Source: Polaromonas sp. SP1 (GTDB lineage: Bacteria; Pseudomonadota; Gammaproteobacteria; Burkholderiales; Burkholderiaceae_C). Taken from it: 64,000 nt of DNA. The notes below the pieces were generated by a model, which was given only the letters and a program-made list of their open reading frames with translations, was not told the origin of the DNA and did not search any database. A program made the position numbers and the translations under genes. The stretch covers positions 620,001 to 684,000 of the forward strand of contig NZ_CP031013.1 in assembly GCF_003711205.1 (NCBI RefSeq), written 5' to 3'. Below are positions 54,968-63,205 of this stretch, in pieces; position 1 is the first letter of the stretch; the number at the start of each line of letters is the position of its first letter.

Positions 54968-56142
54968 AGGCCTAATTGTCGTGCAGCGAGGTCTTTCATG
55001 ATTTCTTCGGCGCCGCCGCCAATCATCATGACCTTGACCTCGCGATAAATGCGTTCGCTTTTTGTGCCGCGCATGTAACCCATGCCGCCCAGGATCTGCA
55101 CCGCCTGGTCGGCGCAGAACTGCATGGTTTGTGTGGCGTGGTTTTTCAGCAGGCAGACCTGGGCCACCCAATCCGCGTTGCCGGACGCTTCTTCACCAGC
55201 GTCGGCACGCGCGGCCAGCGCGTCGGCCCAGGCCTGGGTGGAGGCGATGCGCATCTGCATGTCGACCAGCTTGTGGCGTATCACCTGGTGCTCGACCAGC
55301 GCCGCGCCAAAAGTTTTGCGCTGGCGCGCCCAGTCCAGCGCCTCGTCAAAGCAGGCCTGGGCAAAACCCAGCGAGGCCACCGACAAGGCCATGCGCTCGC
55401 CGTTGAAGTTGCCCATGATCATGCGAAAGCCCAAGCCCTCTTCACCGATCAAATAACGGGCCGGCACGCGCACATTGTCAAAACGCAGGTGCGCCGTGTC
55501 GGAGCACCACCAACCCATCTTCTGCAAGGGGCTGCGCGAAAGGCCCACCGCATCGCCTGGCACCACGAGCATGGAAATACCACCCGCACCTTTGGCCTCG
55601 CCGGTGCGCACCGCCACCGTCAGAAAATCGGCCCGCATGCCTGAGGTGATGAACACCTTCTCGCCGTTGACCACATAGTCGTCGCCATCCCGCCGCGCCG
55701 TGGTGCGCAACGAGGCCACGTCGGAGCCGCCGCCCGGCTCGGTAATCGCCAGCGCCGCGATTTTTTCACCGCGCAGCACGGGCGCGATGACCTCTTGCTG
55801 CAGTGTCGGGCTGCCATGGCGCAGCACCGGCGGCAAGGCGATGTTGTGGGAAAAGAGGCTGGCCATCACGCCGCCGCTGCCGCCGCAACGGCACAGGGCC
55901 AATGTGACCGCGTTGCGCAGCCGCCAGGAAGCGGGTGTACCACCCAGCGATTCGGGATAGCCCAAACCCAGCAAGCCCAAGGTTGCAGCCTGAGCATGGA
56001 GTGCACGCGGAAACTCGCCGGCTTCGTCCCATTGCGTGACATGCGGCGCAATCTCGCGTTCGGCGAAACGGCGCACGGTGTCGGCCATGGCCGTGACGGC
56101 TTCGGCTTCTTCCTGTTGATTCCGGACAAGGGATGCGCTCAT
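54964..56142 (-). CDS. Acyl-CoA dehydrogenase (second of cluster)
   Basis: A 392-residue FAD-dependent acyl-CoA dehydrogenase with ITEPGGGSDVASLRTTA, DYVVNGEKVFITSG and the C-terminal QILGGMGYMRGTKSERIYREVKVMMIGGGAEEI. Introduces a double bond into acyl-CoA. ATGA overlaps on both sides with the biotin carboxylase and thioesterase genes indicate tight translational coupling. Confidence 0.93.
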   Translation of the reverse strand: MSASLVRNQQEEAEAVTAMADTVRRFAEREIAPHVTQWDEAGEFPRALHAQAATLGLLGLGYPESLGGTPASWRLRNAVTLALCRCGGSGGVMASLFSHNIALPPVLRHGSPTLQQEVIAPVLRGEKIAALAITEPGGGSDVASLRTTARRDGDDYVVNGEKVFITSGMRADFLTVAVRTGEAKGAGGISMLVVPGDAVGLSRSPLQKMGWWCSDTAHLRFDNVRVPARYLIGEEGLGFRMIMGNFNGERMALSVASLGFAQACFDEALDWARQRKTFGAALVEHQVIRHKLVDMQMRIASTQAWADALAARADAGEEASGNADWVAQVCLLKNHATQTMQFCADQAVQILGGMGYMRGTKSERIYREVKVMMIGGGAEEIMKDLAARQLGL

Positions 56143-58043
56143 GCCTCAAACCTCAGCAGCACCTGGCCGGGGCTTGTCTGCCGGCCCACTTCTGCCAGCA
56201 CGGCAGCCAGCACCGCATCGTGCGGGGCGTTGACGGCATGCTCCAGCTTCATGGACTCGATCACCAGCAGGGTGTCGCCGCGCTTGACGGCCTGGCCGGG
56301 CGTGGCGTGAACGGCAATAACCTTCCCGTTGAAGGGCGCACGCAGTTCCTGTGCAGCCGCCGTGCCGCCCGACACGGCCGGCTCAAATGTCGCGTCTTCC
56401 AGAAACAGGTCGACGGCGCCCCTCTGGGCGTGCCAGCGCGCACCGGGCTGGCCGGCCGATTCATTCAGGCGCACAAGCGATATGCGCTGGAGCGCCTGGC
56501 CCGTGCGCAGCACCTCGCCGCCCGCTTCAACCTCCAGTTCACCGCCGCCCAGTTCGCGCACACGCAAGTCCAGCAGCCCGGTGCGATGCCGCAGCCGGAC
56601 CGGCCTCGGAAAGGGGCATGGCAGGCTGGACCCGGGATTTCTGGCAAAAATGGCCTCTAGCCCATATGGCACAAGGGCTTGCAGCTCCTCTTTTTGTAGC
56701 AGATCCCGGATGCTGTCTCCGTGCGCCTGTAAAAAGGGGATCAGTGCCTGGCCTGCACGAAACACCGGATGGGCAAGGCAGGCCGCCAGAAAGCTGCGGT
56801 TGGTGGGCAAGCCCAGCACCTCGGTGCGGCCCAGCGCCGCCACCAGCTGGTCAATCGCCTGCTCCCGTGTCGCGGCATGCGCCACGAGCTTGCCCAGCAT
56901 CGAGTCGTAATGCGGCGACACGACCTGGCCTTCAAACAAGGCGTGGTCAAAGCGCACACCACCCGGCTCGCGAAAATGTTGCACCGTGCCGGTGTGCGGC
57001 GTGAAGTTCTCGTCCTCGGCGCACAGGCGCACTTCAATTGCGTGGCCGGTGAATACCACCCGCTCCTGCGCAAGAGGCAGCGGCTCACCTTGGGCCACGC
57101 GCAGTTGCCATTCGACCAGATCAAGACCTGTCACCGCTTCGGTCACGGGGTGCTCAACCTGAAGCCGCGTATTCATCTCCATCAAGAAAAAGTCCGGTCC
57201 GTCAACCAGAAACTCCACCGTCCCCGCCCCCACATAGCCCGCCGCCTGCGCCAGCGCCACAGCCGCGCCGCACATGCGCGCATGCAGCGCCGCATCCACC
57301 GCCGGGCTGGGCGTTTCTTCCACAATCTTCTGGTGGCGGCGCTGCACCGAGCAGTCGCGCTCACCGAGGTGGATGCAATGGCCATGCGCATCCGCAAACA
57401 CCTGAACCTCCACATGGCGCGGGTTCAGCAAGGCCCTTTCAATCAGCAACTCCGCGCTGCCAAAGGCCGACAGCGCTTCCGACCGCGCGCTCTGCAGCGC
57501 TGCCGGCAACTGACTCGCCTCCTGCACCAGACGCATGCCGCGCCCACCGCCGCCGGCCACGGCCTTGACCATGATGGGGTAGCCGATGCGCCCGGCTTCG
57601 GCCGCAAAGCGCACGTCGGACTGGTCATCGCCCTGGTAACCGGGCAGGCAGGGCACGCCCTGAGCGCCGGCCAATTGTTTGGCAGCCGACTTGCTGCCGA
57701 GCTGCCGGATGGCCGCTGGCGGTGGCCCCACCCAGGTCAGGCCCGCAGCGATCACCGCATCGGCAAACGCGGCGTTCTCGCTGAGAAAGCCATAACCCGG
57801 ATGCACGGCATCGGCGCCGCTGGCCTGGGCCGCGGAAATCAGCTTGTCGATGCGCAAATACGAATCGGCCGAGCTGACGCCGCCCAGCGCAAACGCGCTG
57901 TCGGCTTCGCGCACATGCAGCGCCTGCGCATCGGCGTCTGAATACACCGCCACCGTCTGCAAGCCCATGGCGTGCGCGGTGCGCATGATGCGACGTGCGA
58001 TTTCGCCGCGGTTGGCGATCAGGAGCTTGTTGATGCTTCTCAT
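56139..58043 (-). CDS. Acyl-CoA carboxylase biotin carboxylase/BCCP subunit (geranyl- or methylcrotonyl-CoA type)
   Basis: A 634-residue alpha subunit. Biotin carboxylase core (1-445): ANRGEIARRIMRTA, KAVAGGGGRGMR, ERDCSVQRRHQKIVEE, EMNTRLQVEHPVTEAVTGLDLV. C-terminal biotinyl domain with Lys599 in ESMKLEH. Residues about 448-467 (LQKEELQALVPYGLEAIF) are encoded by a palindromic element and lie between the two domains. It is the AtuF/LiuD counterpart; with the beta subunit 1.2 kb away it carboxylates a branched enoyl-CoA. Geranyl-CoA is favoured by context. Confidence 0.93.
   Translation of the reverse strand: MRSINKLLIANRGEIARRIMRTAHAMGLQTVAVYSDADAQALHVREADSAFALGGVSSADSYLRIDKLISAAQASGADAVHPGYGFLSENAAFADAVIAAGLTWVGPPPAAIRQLGSKSAAKQLAGAQGVPCLPGYQGDDQSDVRFAAEAGRIGYPIMVKAVAGGGGRGMRLVQEASQLPAALQSARSEALSAFGSAELLIERALLNPRHVEVQVFADAHGHCIHLGERDCSVQRRHQKIVEETPSPAVDAALHARMCGAAVALAQAAGYVGAGTVEFLVDGPDFFLMEMNTRLQVEHPVTEAVTGLDLVEWQLRVAQGEPLPLAQERVVFTGHAIEVRLCAEDENFTPHTGTVQHFREPGGVRFDHALFEGQVVSPHYDSMLGKLVAHAATREQAIDQLVAALGRTEVLGLPTNRSFLAACLAHPVFRAGQALIPFLQAHGDSIRDLLQKEELQALVPYGLEAIFARNPGSSLPCPFPRPVRLRHRTGLLDLRVRELGGGELEVEAGGEVLRTGQALQRISLVRLNESAGQPGARWHAQRGAVDLFLEDATFEPAVSGGTAAAQELRAPFNGKVIAVHATPGQAVKRGDTLLVIESMKLEHAVNAPHDAVLAAVLAEVGRQTSPGQVLLRFEA
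56645..56700 (-). repeat. Palindromic dispersed element, copy 11 (inside biotin carboxylase gene)
   Basis: On the minus strand GCTACAAAAAGAGGAGCTGC head and GGGCTAGAGGCCATTTTTG tail, in the sense of the gene. The tail closely matches the dapF copy. Confidence 0.85.
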
Positions 58044-59221
58044 GCAGCAGGCTTCTTGCCGGACTTGGCCACACCCATGATCTTGGCGATGATGCCCATC
58101 ATCACCTCGTCGGCCCCGCCGCCTATGGAGGCCAGGCGGCCGTCGCGGAACATGCGCGAGACCTTGTTCTCCCAGGTGTAGCCCATGCCACCCCAGAACT
58201 GCAGGCAGGTGTCGGGCACCAGGCGGTTCAGCCGCCCGGCCTTGAGCTTGGCCATGGAAGCGAGCTCGGTCACGTCCTGGCCTTGCACATACAGCTCGCA
58301 GGCGCGGTATGTCATCGCGCGCAGGCTTTCGACTTCGGTCTTCATCTCGGCCAGCTTGAACTGCACCCATTGCTGGTCGGCCAGCGCGGCGCCGAAGAGC
58401 TTGCGCTCATGCGCCCACTCGACCGTCCATTCAATGCAGTTGCTCAGCGACTGGATGCAGCTGGCCGCGCACCACAGGCGCTCTTCCTGGAACTGCATCA
58501 TCTGGTAGGTAAAACCCGATCCCTCGCTGCCGATCAGGTAGCGCTGCGGCACGCGCACTTCGTCAAAATAAATCAGGCCGGTGTCGGACGAGTTCATGCC
58601 GATCTTTTTGATCTTCTTCGCGGCTTCAATGCCTTTGCGCAGCTTGCCCTTGTCGCGCATGGGCACCATGACCAGGCTTTTGTTTTTGTGCGCGGGGCCG
58701 TCGCCGGTATTGACCAGCATGCACATCCAGTCGGCCTGCAGGCTGTTGGTGATCCACATCTTTTGGCCGCTGATGACGTAGTCGCCACCGTCCTTGCGGG
58801 CATGGCTTTTGATGGAGGCGACATCGCTGCCGGCGCCCGGCTCGCTCACGCCGATGCAGCCCACGGCGTCGCCGGCAATCGCGGGCGCCAGAAACTCGCG
58901 CTTGAGCTCGTCGCCGCCAAAGCGTGCCAGCGCCGGCGTGCACATATCGGTCTGCACGCCGATGGCCATGGGTACCCCGCCACAGTCGATATGGCCCAAT
59001 GCTTCGGCCATGGCCACGCCGTAGGAATAGTCCAAGCCCGCGCCGCCGTATTCCTCGGGTTTGGTCAGGCCCAGCAGGCCGAGCTTGCCAAGTTTTTTGA
59101 ACACTTCATGCGCGGGGAAGATTTCGGCGGCTTCCCATTCGTCGACATGCGGGTTGATCTCGGCGTCGATAAAGCGTTTAAGGGTTTTCTGGATTTCCAG
59201 GTGTTCGTGTGTGTATTGCAT
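58040..59221 (-). CDS. Acyl-CoA dehydrogenase (first of cluster; citronellyl-CoA dehydrogenase-like)
   Basis: A 393-residue acyl-CoA dehydrogenase with GVSEPGAGSDVASIKSHA, DYVISGQKMWITNS and CLQFWGGMGYTWENKVSRMFRDGRLASIGGGADEVMMG. The overall look and the location beside a carboxylase pair and an SDR fit the AtuD group (citronellyl-CoA dehydrogenase), but the substrate cannot be read from sequence. Start ATG at 59221; overlaps the biotin carboxylase start by 4 bases. Confidence 0.93.
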   Translation of the reverse strand: MQYTHEHLEIQKTLKRFIDAEINPHVDEWEAAEIFPAHEVFKKLGKLGLLGLTKPEEYGGAGLDYSYGVAMAEALGHIDCGGVPMAIGVQTDMCTPALARFGGDELKREFLAPAIAGDAVGCIGVSEPGAGSDVASIKSHARKDGGDYVISGQKMWITNSLQADWMCMLVNTGDGPAHKNKSLVMVPMRDKGKLRKGIEAAKKIKKIGMNSSDTGLIYFDEVRVPQRYLIGSEGSGFTYQMMQFQEERLWCAASCIQSLSNCIEWTVEWAHERKLFGAALADQQWVQFKLAEMKTEVESLRAMTYRACELYVQGQDVTELASMAKLKAGRLNRLVPDTCLQFWGGMGYTWENKVSRMFRDGRLASIGGGADEVMMGIIAKIMGVAKSGKKPAA

Positions 59222-59246
59222 TTTTTTGTCTCCGTCTTTGAAGGGA

Positions 59247-60905
59247 CTACATGCGCGCCACGCCAAACTGCATGGGCCGCAACTGCCGCGCCTCGGCGTC
59301 TGCGCACATCGCCAAACATTCGGCCAGCACCGCACGCGTGTCGCGCGGGTCGATCACGCCGTCGTCCAGCACCAGGCCGGAGGTATAGAACACGTCGGCC
59401 TGCGCCTCGAACATGGCGACGATCTTGTCGTACTGGGCTTGCGACTGGGCTGGGTCCGGCGCGATGCCTTTGCGCGCCAGCGCCGCCTCACCGACGATCT
59501 GCATGGTGCGCGCGGCCTGTTCGCCGCCCATCACCGCCGTTTTGGCGCTGGGCCAGCTGAACAGAAAACGCGGCGCGTAACCGCGGCCGCACATGCCGTA
59601 GTTGCCCGCACCGAAGGATGCGCCGCACTGGATCGTGATTTGCGGCACGGTGGCGTTGGTGACGGCCTGGATCATCTTGGAGCCGTGCTTGATCATGCCG
59701 GCCTGCTCACTCTCTTTGCCGACCATATAGCCGGTGGTGTTTTGCAAATAGACGATGGGGTGACCGAGCTGGCACATCAGCTGGATAAAGTGTGTGGCCT
59801 TGTTGGCGCCGGCCACGTCGATCGGGCCGTTGTTGCTGATGATGCCGACGGCATAGCCGTCAATGGACGCCTGCACGCACACGGTGGCGGCGCCGTAAAG
59901 CGCTTTGAAGGGCAGAAAGTCAGAGCCGTCAACGAGCCGGGCAATCACCTCGTGCATGTCCAGCGGCTGGCGCAGGTCGCTGGGGACCAGGCCCAGGAGC
60001 TCTTCGGCCGGGTACAGCGGGTCCCGGGGTTTCCCATCATTTGCTATTGAATTAATAGCTGAAAACCCATGACGCACCTGGGCTGGAGGCCGATTTGACC
60101 ATGAAGTGCGGGCCACAACCTCGCGCGCCAGGCCCAGCGCCTGCCGGTCATCGTCGGCCAGTTGTTCGCCCAGGCCCGAGGTGCCGGCGTGCATTTCGGC
60201 GCCGCCCAGTTCTTCTTCCGTGGCGACTTCGCCCGTGGCGGCCACCAACAGCGGCGGGCCGGCCAGGAAGGCGCGCGAGCGTTTGCGCACCATGATGACC
60301 ACGTCGCTCAGGCCCGGCATGTAGGCGCCGCCCGCCGTGCCCGAACCGTGCTGCACTGTAATGACGGGAATGCCCGCCGCCGACAGCCGGGCCAGGTTGC
60401 GAAAGAGGCTGCCGCCGTGCACAAAACCTTCGACCCGGTAACGCATGAGGTTGGCGCCCGCGCTTTCCACCAGGTGGATAAAGGGCAGCTTGTTCTGCAG
60501 CGCGATCTCCTGCACGCGCAGGATTTTTTCCAGCCCCATGGCCTGGACGGCGCCGGCTTCAATGCCTGAATCACTGGCCACCACCATGCAGCGCACGCCG
60601 CTCACAAAGCCGATGCCGGCGACCACGCCGCCACCCGGCACCGATTGGGCTGCGTCCTTGCTGTCCTGCAAATAGCCCGCGAGGGAACACAACCCGATCC
60701 ACGGCGCGCCCGCGTCCAGCAGCAGCGCCACACGTTCGCGCGGCAGCAGCTGGCCACGCTTGTCGAAGGCGGGCCGTGATCTGGCGGAGGCGGCGGCGCT
60801 GCGCTCTTCCAGCGCGCGCAGCGCGGCGATGCGCGCGAGCATGGCCTCACGCCGCTGCAGGGCGACGGCGCCTTCTGCATTCCATGCCGATTGAAAGAGG
60901 GTCAT
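59247..60905 (-). CDS. Acyl-CoA carboxylase carboxyltransferase beta subunit (geranyl-CoA carboxylase-like)
   Basis: A 552-residue carboxyltransferase with both halves of the crotonase-like fold: HLVESAGANLMRYRVEGF, GSGTAGGAYMPGLSD, FLAGPPLLVAATGEV, and in the C-half YLQNTTGYMVGKESEQAGMIKHGSKM and GASFGAGNYGMCGRGYAPRFLFSWP. The loop after ESAGANL is shorter than in methylcrotonyl-CoA carboxylases, which favours a larger substrate such as geranyl-CoA (AtuC-like). Residues about 269-288 come from a palindromic element (60043-60100). It overlaps the SDR stop by 4 bases. Confidence 0.92.
   Translation of the reverse strand: MTLFQSAWNAEGAVALQRREAMLARIAALRALEERSAAASARSRPAFDKRGQLLPRERVALLLDAGAPWIGLCSLAGYLQDSKDAAQSVPGGGVVAGIGFVSGVRCMVVASDSGIEAGAVQAMGLEKILRVQEIALQNKLPFIHLVESAGANLMRYRVEGFVHGGSLFRNLARLSAAGIPVITVQHGSGTAGGAYMPGLSDVVIMVRKRSRAFLAGPPLLVAATGEVATEEELGGAEMHAGTSGLGEQLADDDRQALGLAREVVARTSWSNRPPAQVRHGFSAINSIANDGKPRDPLYPAEELLGLVPSDLRQPLDMHEVIARLVDGSDFLPFKALYGAATVCVQASIDGYAVGIISNNGPIDVAGANKATHFIQLMCQLGHPIVYLQNTTGYMVGKESEQAGMIKHGSKMIQAVTNATVPQITIQCGASFGAGNYGMCGRGYAPRFLFSWPSAKTAVMGGEQAARTMQIVGEAALARKGIAPDPAQSQAQYDKIVAMFEAQADVFYTSGLVLDDGVIDPRDTRAVLAECLAMCADAEARQLRPMQFGVARM
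60043..60100 (+). repeat. Palindromic dispersed element, copy 10 (inside carboxyltransferase gene)
   Basis: GCTATTGAATTAATAGC head (perfect arms) and GGGCTGGAGGCCGATTTGAC tail, antisense to the gene. Confidence 0.88.
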
Positions 60906-61786
60906 GACTGGAAGACCTTGGGAGTTTCGGCCAGGTGAAAACCTTCAAAAGGTTGGATGGCCTCACGCTGCAAAGCCTCGGCGTCGGGCCGCTTCATGGG
61001 CCAGCCCATGCGCACCTGGGGCCGGGCGCCATCGACCCGCAGCGTGCTGCCGCTGATGAAGTTGGCGGCCTTGCTGAGCAGGAAGACGACGGCGGCCGAG
61101 GTTTCGCTTTCAGTGCCGAAGCGGCCCAGCGGCACGGTGTTGCGCATCTCGCGCAGCATGGGGCCGGCCTCGGGCGGGTAGTGGTCCATCCCGCTGGAGG
61201 CGATGTAGCCGGGCGCGAGCGCGTTCACGCGAACGCCGTTGTGGGCCCATTCGGCGGCGGCGGTTTCGGTGAAGCTCACCATGCCGGCGCGCGCCGCGCC
61301 GCTGTGGCCCATGCTGGGCATGGAGCCCCACATGTCGGCCACGATGTTGACGATGCTGCCGCCTTTGCCTTGCATGGCTTGCAGGTAGCATTCGCGCGCC
61401 ATCAAAAAGCCGCCGGTCAGGTTGGTGTTGATGACGGCCTCCCAGCCTTTGGCGCTGATGGATTCGAGCGGCGTGATGTACTGGCCGCCGGCGTTGTTGA
61501 CCAGGCCGTCGATGCGGCCCTGCGCCACCACGATCGCGGTGATGGTGGTTTTGACGGCCTCTTCCTGGCGGATGTCACAAGGGTGAAAACTCACGCGCCC
61601 GCCCTGCGCCACGATTTCACCGGCCACGCTGTGCAGCTTGTCGATATTGCGGCCTATCAGCACCACATGCGCGCCCAGCGCGGCCAGTTCATGCGCGATG
61701 CAACGGCCGATGCCCGAACCGCCGCCGGTGACGACGATGACCTGGCCGGCAAAGAGGCCGGGCTGGAAGACGGATTGGTAACTCAT
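60902..61786 (-). CDS. SDR family oxidoreductase, AtuB/PECR-like, catalytic YxxxK missing
   Basis: A 294-residue short-chain dehydrogenase with the cofactor motif VTGGGSGIGRC and NNAGG. The region that normally holds the catalytic Tyr and Lys reads GHSGAARAGMVSFTE. Human peroxisomal trans-2-enoyl-CoA reductase has HSGAARAGVYNLTK there with Tyr and Lys in YNLTK; here those positions are Val and Glu. Hence the chemistry may differ from a standard dehydrogenase. Position in the operon fits AtuB, the SDR of the P. aeruginosa citronellol pathway. Confidence 0.9.
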   Translation of the reverse strand: MSYQSVFQPGLFAGQVIVVTGGGSGIGRCIAHELAALGAHVVLIGRNIDKLHSVAGEIVAQGGRVSFHPCDIRQEEAVKTTITAIVVAQGRIDGLVNNAGGQYITPLESISAKGWEAVINTNLTGGFLMARECYLQAMQGKGGSIVNIVADMWGSMPSMGHSGAARAGMVSFTETAAAEWAHNGVRVNALAPGYIASSGMDHYPPEAGPMLREMRNTVPLGRFGTESETSAAVVFLLSKAANFISGSTLRVDGARPQVRMGWPMKRPDAEALQREAIQPFEGFHLAETPKVFQS

Positions 61787-62514
61787 GGTCGGGCCTTTCT
61801 TGCCGGCGTTTTTTCCCCAATGAACAGGGCCATGGCCGCGTCCGCCAGGTCGTCCAGCGATGCATCTTTCTTCGCGTCAAACCACTGCACCGACCAGTTG
61901 AGCGCGCCGAAGATCAACAGGCGCGCGAGCTTCACCGGCCCCTTGAGCTGGCCCGCTTTGGCCAAGGCCTCCAGCACCGGCGCCCAGACGGCTTCGTAGT
62001 CGCTTTGCAGCTTGGCCAGCAGGCTGCGTTGCCGTGCGGTGATAGAGCGCGACTCATACAGCATCACCGGAATGAAGTCGCTGCCGGGGCCGAGCAGCAC
62101 GTCAAAGTGGTTGCGGATCAGCACGCGCAGCAGCGCCGGCGCTTCAGCCGTGGAAAGCCCCGCCGCCTGCAGGGCCGCGGCCTGGCGCTGCAGGGCCGAA
62201 CGCATGCCCTCTTCCATCACGGCGTTGAGGATTTCCGCCTTGCTTTTGAAGTGGTAGAAGGGCGAGCCGCTGTGCATGCCGACAGCGGCCGCGATGTCGC
62301 GCGTGCTGGTGGCGTCAAAGCCTTTTTTACGGAACAACCGGGCGGCGGTGTTGACGAGTTCGACCCGCCGGTTGCCGTCGTCACGCTCGTCCAGTGTTTT
62401 GCGCGGGCGGCCGCGTGGGCGTTTTTCAGCGGCGCCGGCCTCGGGTTTTGTTCGGGTTTGAGGTTGCGCAGGTACTCGCGGGGCGGGGCGCGATCGCGCG
62501 GCAGGTTTGTCCAT
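61783..62514 (-). CDS. TetR family transcriptional regulator
   Basis: A 243-residue repressor with a basic Pro/Arg-rich lead (RPRGRPRKTLDERDDG), the TetR helix-turn-helix (LFRKKGFDATSTRDIAAAVGMHSGSPFYHFKSKAEIL) and a C-terminal ligand domain. First gene of the operon with a 4-base overlap to the SDR, so it likely represses its own operon until an acyl-CoA ligand binds. ATG at 62514 chosen; a TTG six codons earlier is possible. Confidence 0.91.
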   Translation of the reverse strand: MDKPAARSRPAPRVPAQPQTRTKPEAGAAEKRPRGRPRKTLDERDDGNRRVELVNTAARLFRKKGFDATSTRDIAAAVGMHSGSPFYHFKSKAEILNAVMEEGMRSALQRQAAALQAAGLSTAEAPALLRVLIRNHFDVLLGPGSDFIPVMLYESRSITARQRSLLAKLQSDYEAVWAPVLEALAKAGQLKGPVKLARLLIFGALNWSVQWFDAKKDASLDDLADAAMALFIGEKTPARKARP

Positions 62515-62549
62515 AAGGGCAGACCATATCAAAACCCGGTATTTTTAGC

Positions 62550-62561
62550 AAGCACGTGCTT
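62550..62561. promoter_or_regulatory. Candidate TetR operator palindrome
   Basis: AAGCACGTGCTT is a perfect 12-bp palindrome 36 bases upstream of the TetR start and next to a plausible -35 (TTGCTA on the minus strand). Suitable for self-repression of the operon. Confidence 0.5.
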
Positions 62562-62591
62562 TGTGAAAATACCTTGCGAACGACATCCCTG

Positions 62592-63101
62592 TCAGCGAGC
62601 GGTGTTCTTTCTCGCGGGTGCAGCTTTCGCAGACGCCCCGACCTGTGGGTGCGTACCGTGAATGTGGTCGGCATGGCCCTTTCCTGCGGGCGCACGGCTG
62701 TGTTCCAGCGCAGCTTTTTCCAGCCCGCTCAGGATGCCGCATGAAGCGCTGGCCTGGCCGCTGGCGCATTGCTCGCGCAGCAGCTTCAGGTCTTTCTCAA
62801 GTGCCTTGAGTTCACGGATGCGCGCCGCGACATGGCCGATGTGTTCGTCCAGCAGCGCGTTGATGTCGGCGCAGCTTTCATCCGGTGCGTCCTTGAAGTC
62901 CAGCAGCGTGCGGATCTCGCCCAGCGTCATGTCCAGTGAGCGGCAGTGGCGGATAAAGGCCAGGCGCTGCACATGGCTTTCGTCGTACACGCGGTAGTTG
63001 GCGTCGGTGCGCGCGGCTTCGGGCAGCAAGCCCTCGCGCTCGTAATACCGGATGGTTTCCGCCTGGGTCTGCGTGGCCTTGGCCAGTTCTCCAATTTTCA
63101 T
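62592..63101 (-). CDS. cadR: Cd(II)/Pb(II)-responsive MerR family regulator CadR
   Basis: A 169-residue MerR regulator with winged helix MKIGELAKATQTQAETIRYYEREGLLP and the metal-binding cysteines of the CadR/PbrR group: one in ESCADINALL and two in REQCASGQASASCGIL. A His-containing tail (HADHIHGTH) follows, as in CadR. I choose ATG at 63101 because GGAG lies 7 bases upstream and the family starts MKIGELA; codons at 63104 and 63113 are also in frame. It diverges from a P1B-type ATPase gene. Confidence 0.93.
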   Translation of the reverse strand: MKIGELAKATQTQAETIRYYEREGLLPEAARTDANYRVYDESHVQRLAFIRHCRSLDMTLGEIRTLLDFKDAPDESCADINALLDEHIGHVAARIRELKALEKDLKLLREQCASGQASASCGILSGLEKAALEHSRAPAGKGHADHIHGTHPQVGASAKAAPARKNTAR

Positions 63102-63168
63102 CATGGGCTCCATCAGGTGCGGATTGCCGCCTCGCCGACCCTTCAGTAGGGGTACTCAGAAGGCGGCC

Positions 63169-63199
63169 TTGACTCTAAGGTCGCTACAAGGTTTCCAAT
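63169..63199 (+). promoter_or_regulatory. MerR-type promoter/operator for the metal ATPase gene
   Basis: TTGACT and TCCAAT are separated by 19 bp, the over-long spacer typical of MerR-controlled promoters. The spacer holds an imperfect dyad CTAAGGTCGCTACAAGG that resembles the CadR/PbrR operator. Located just upstream of the ATPase start and divergent from cadR. Confidence 0.82.
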
Positions 63200-63205
63200 T
63201 AAGCC

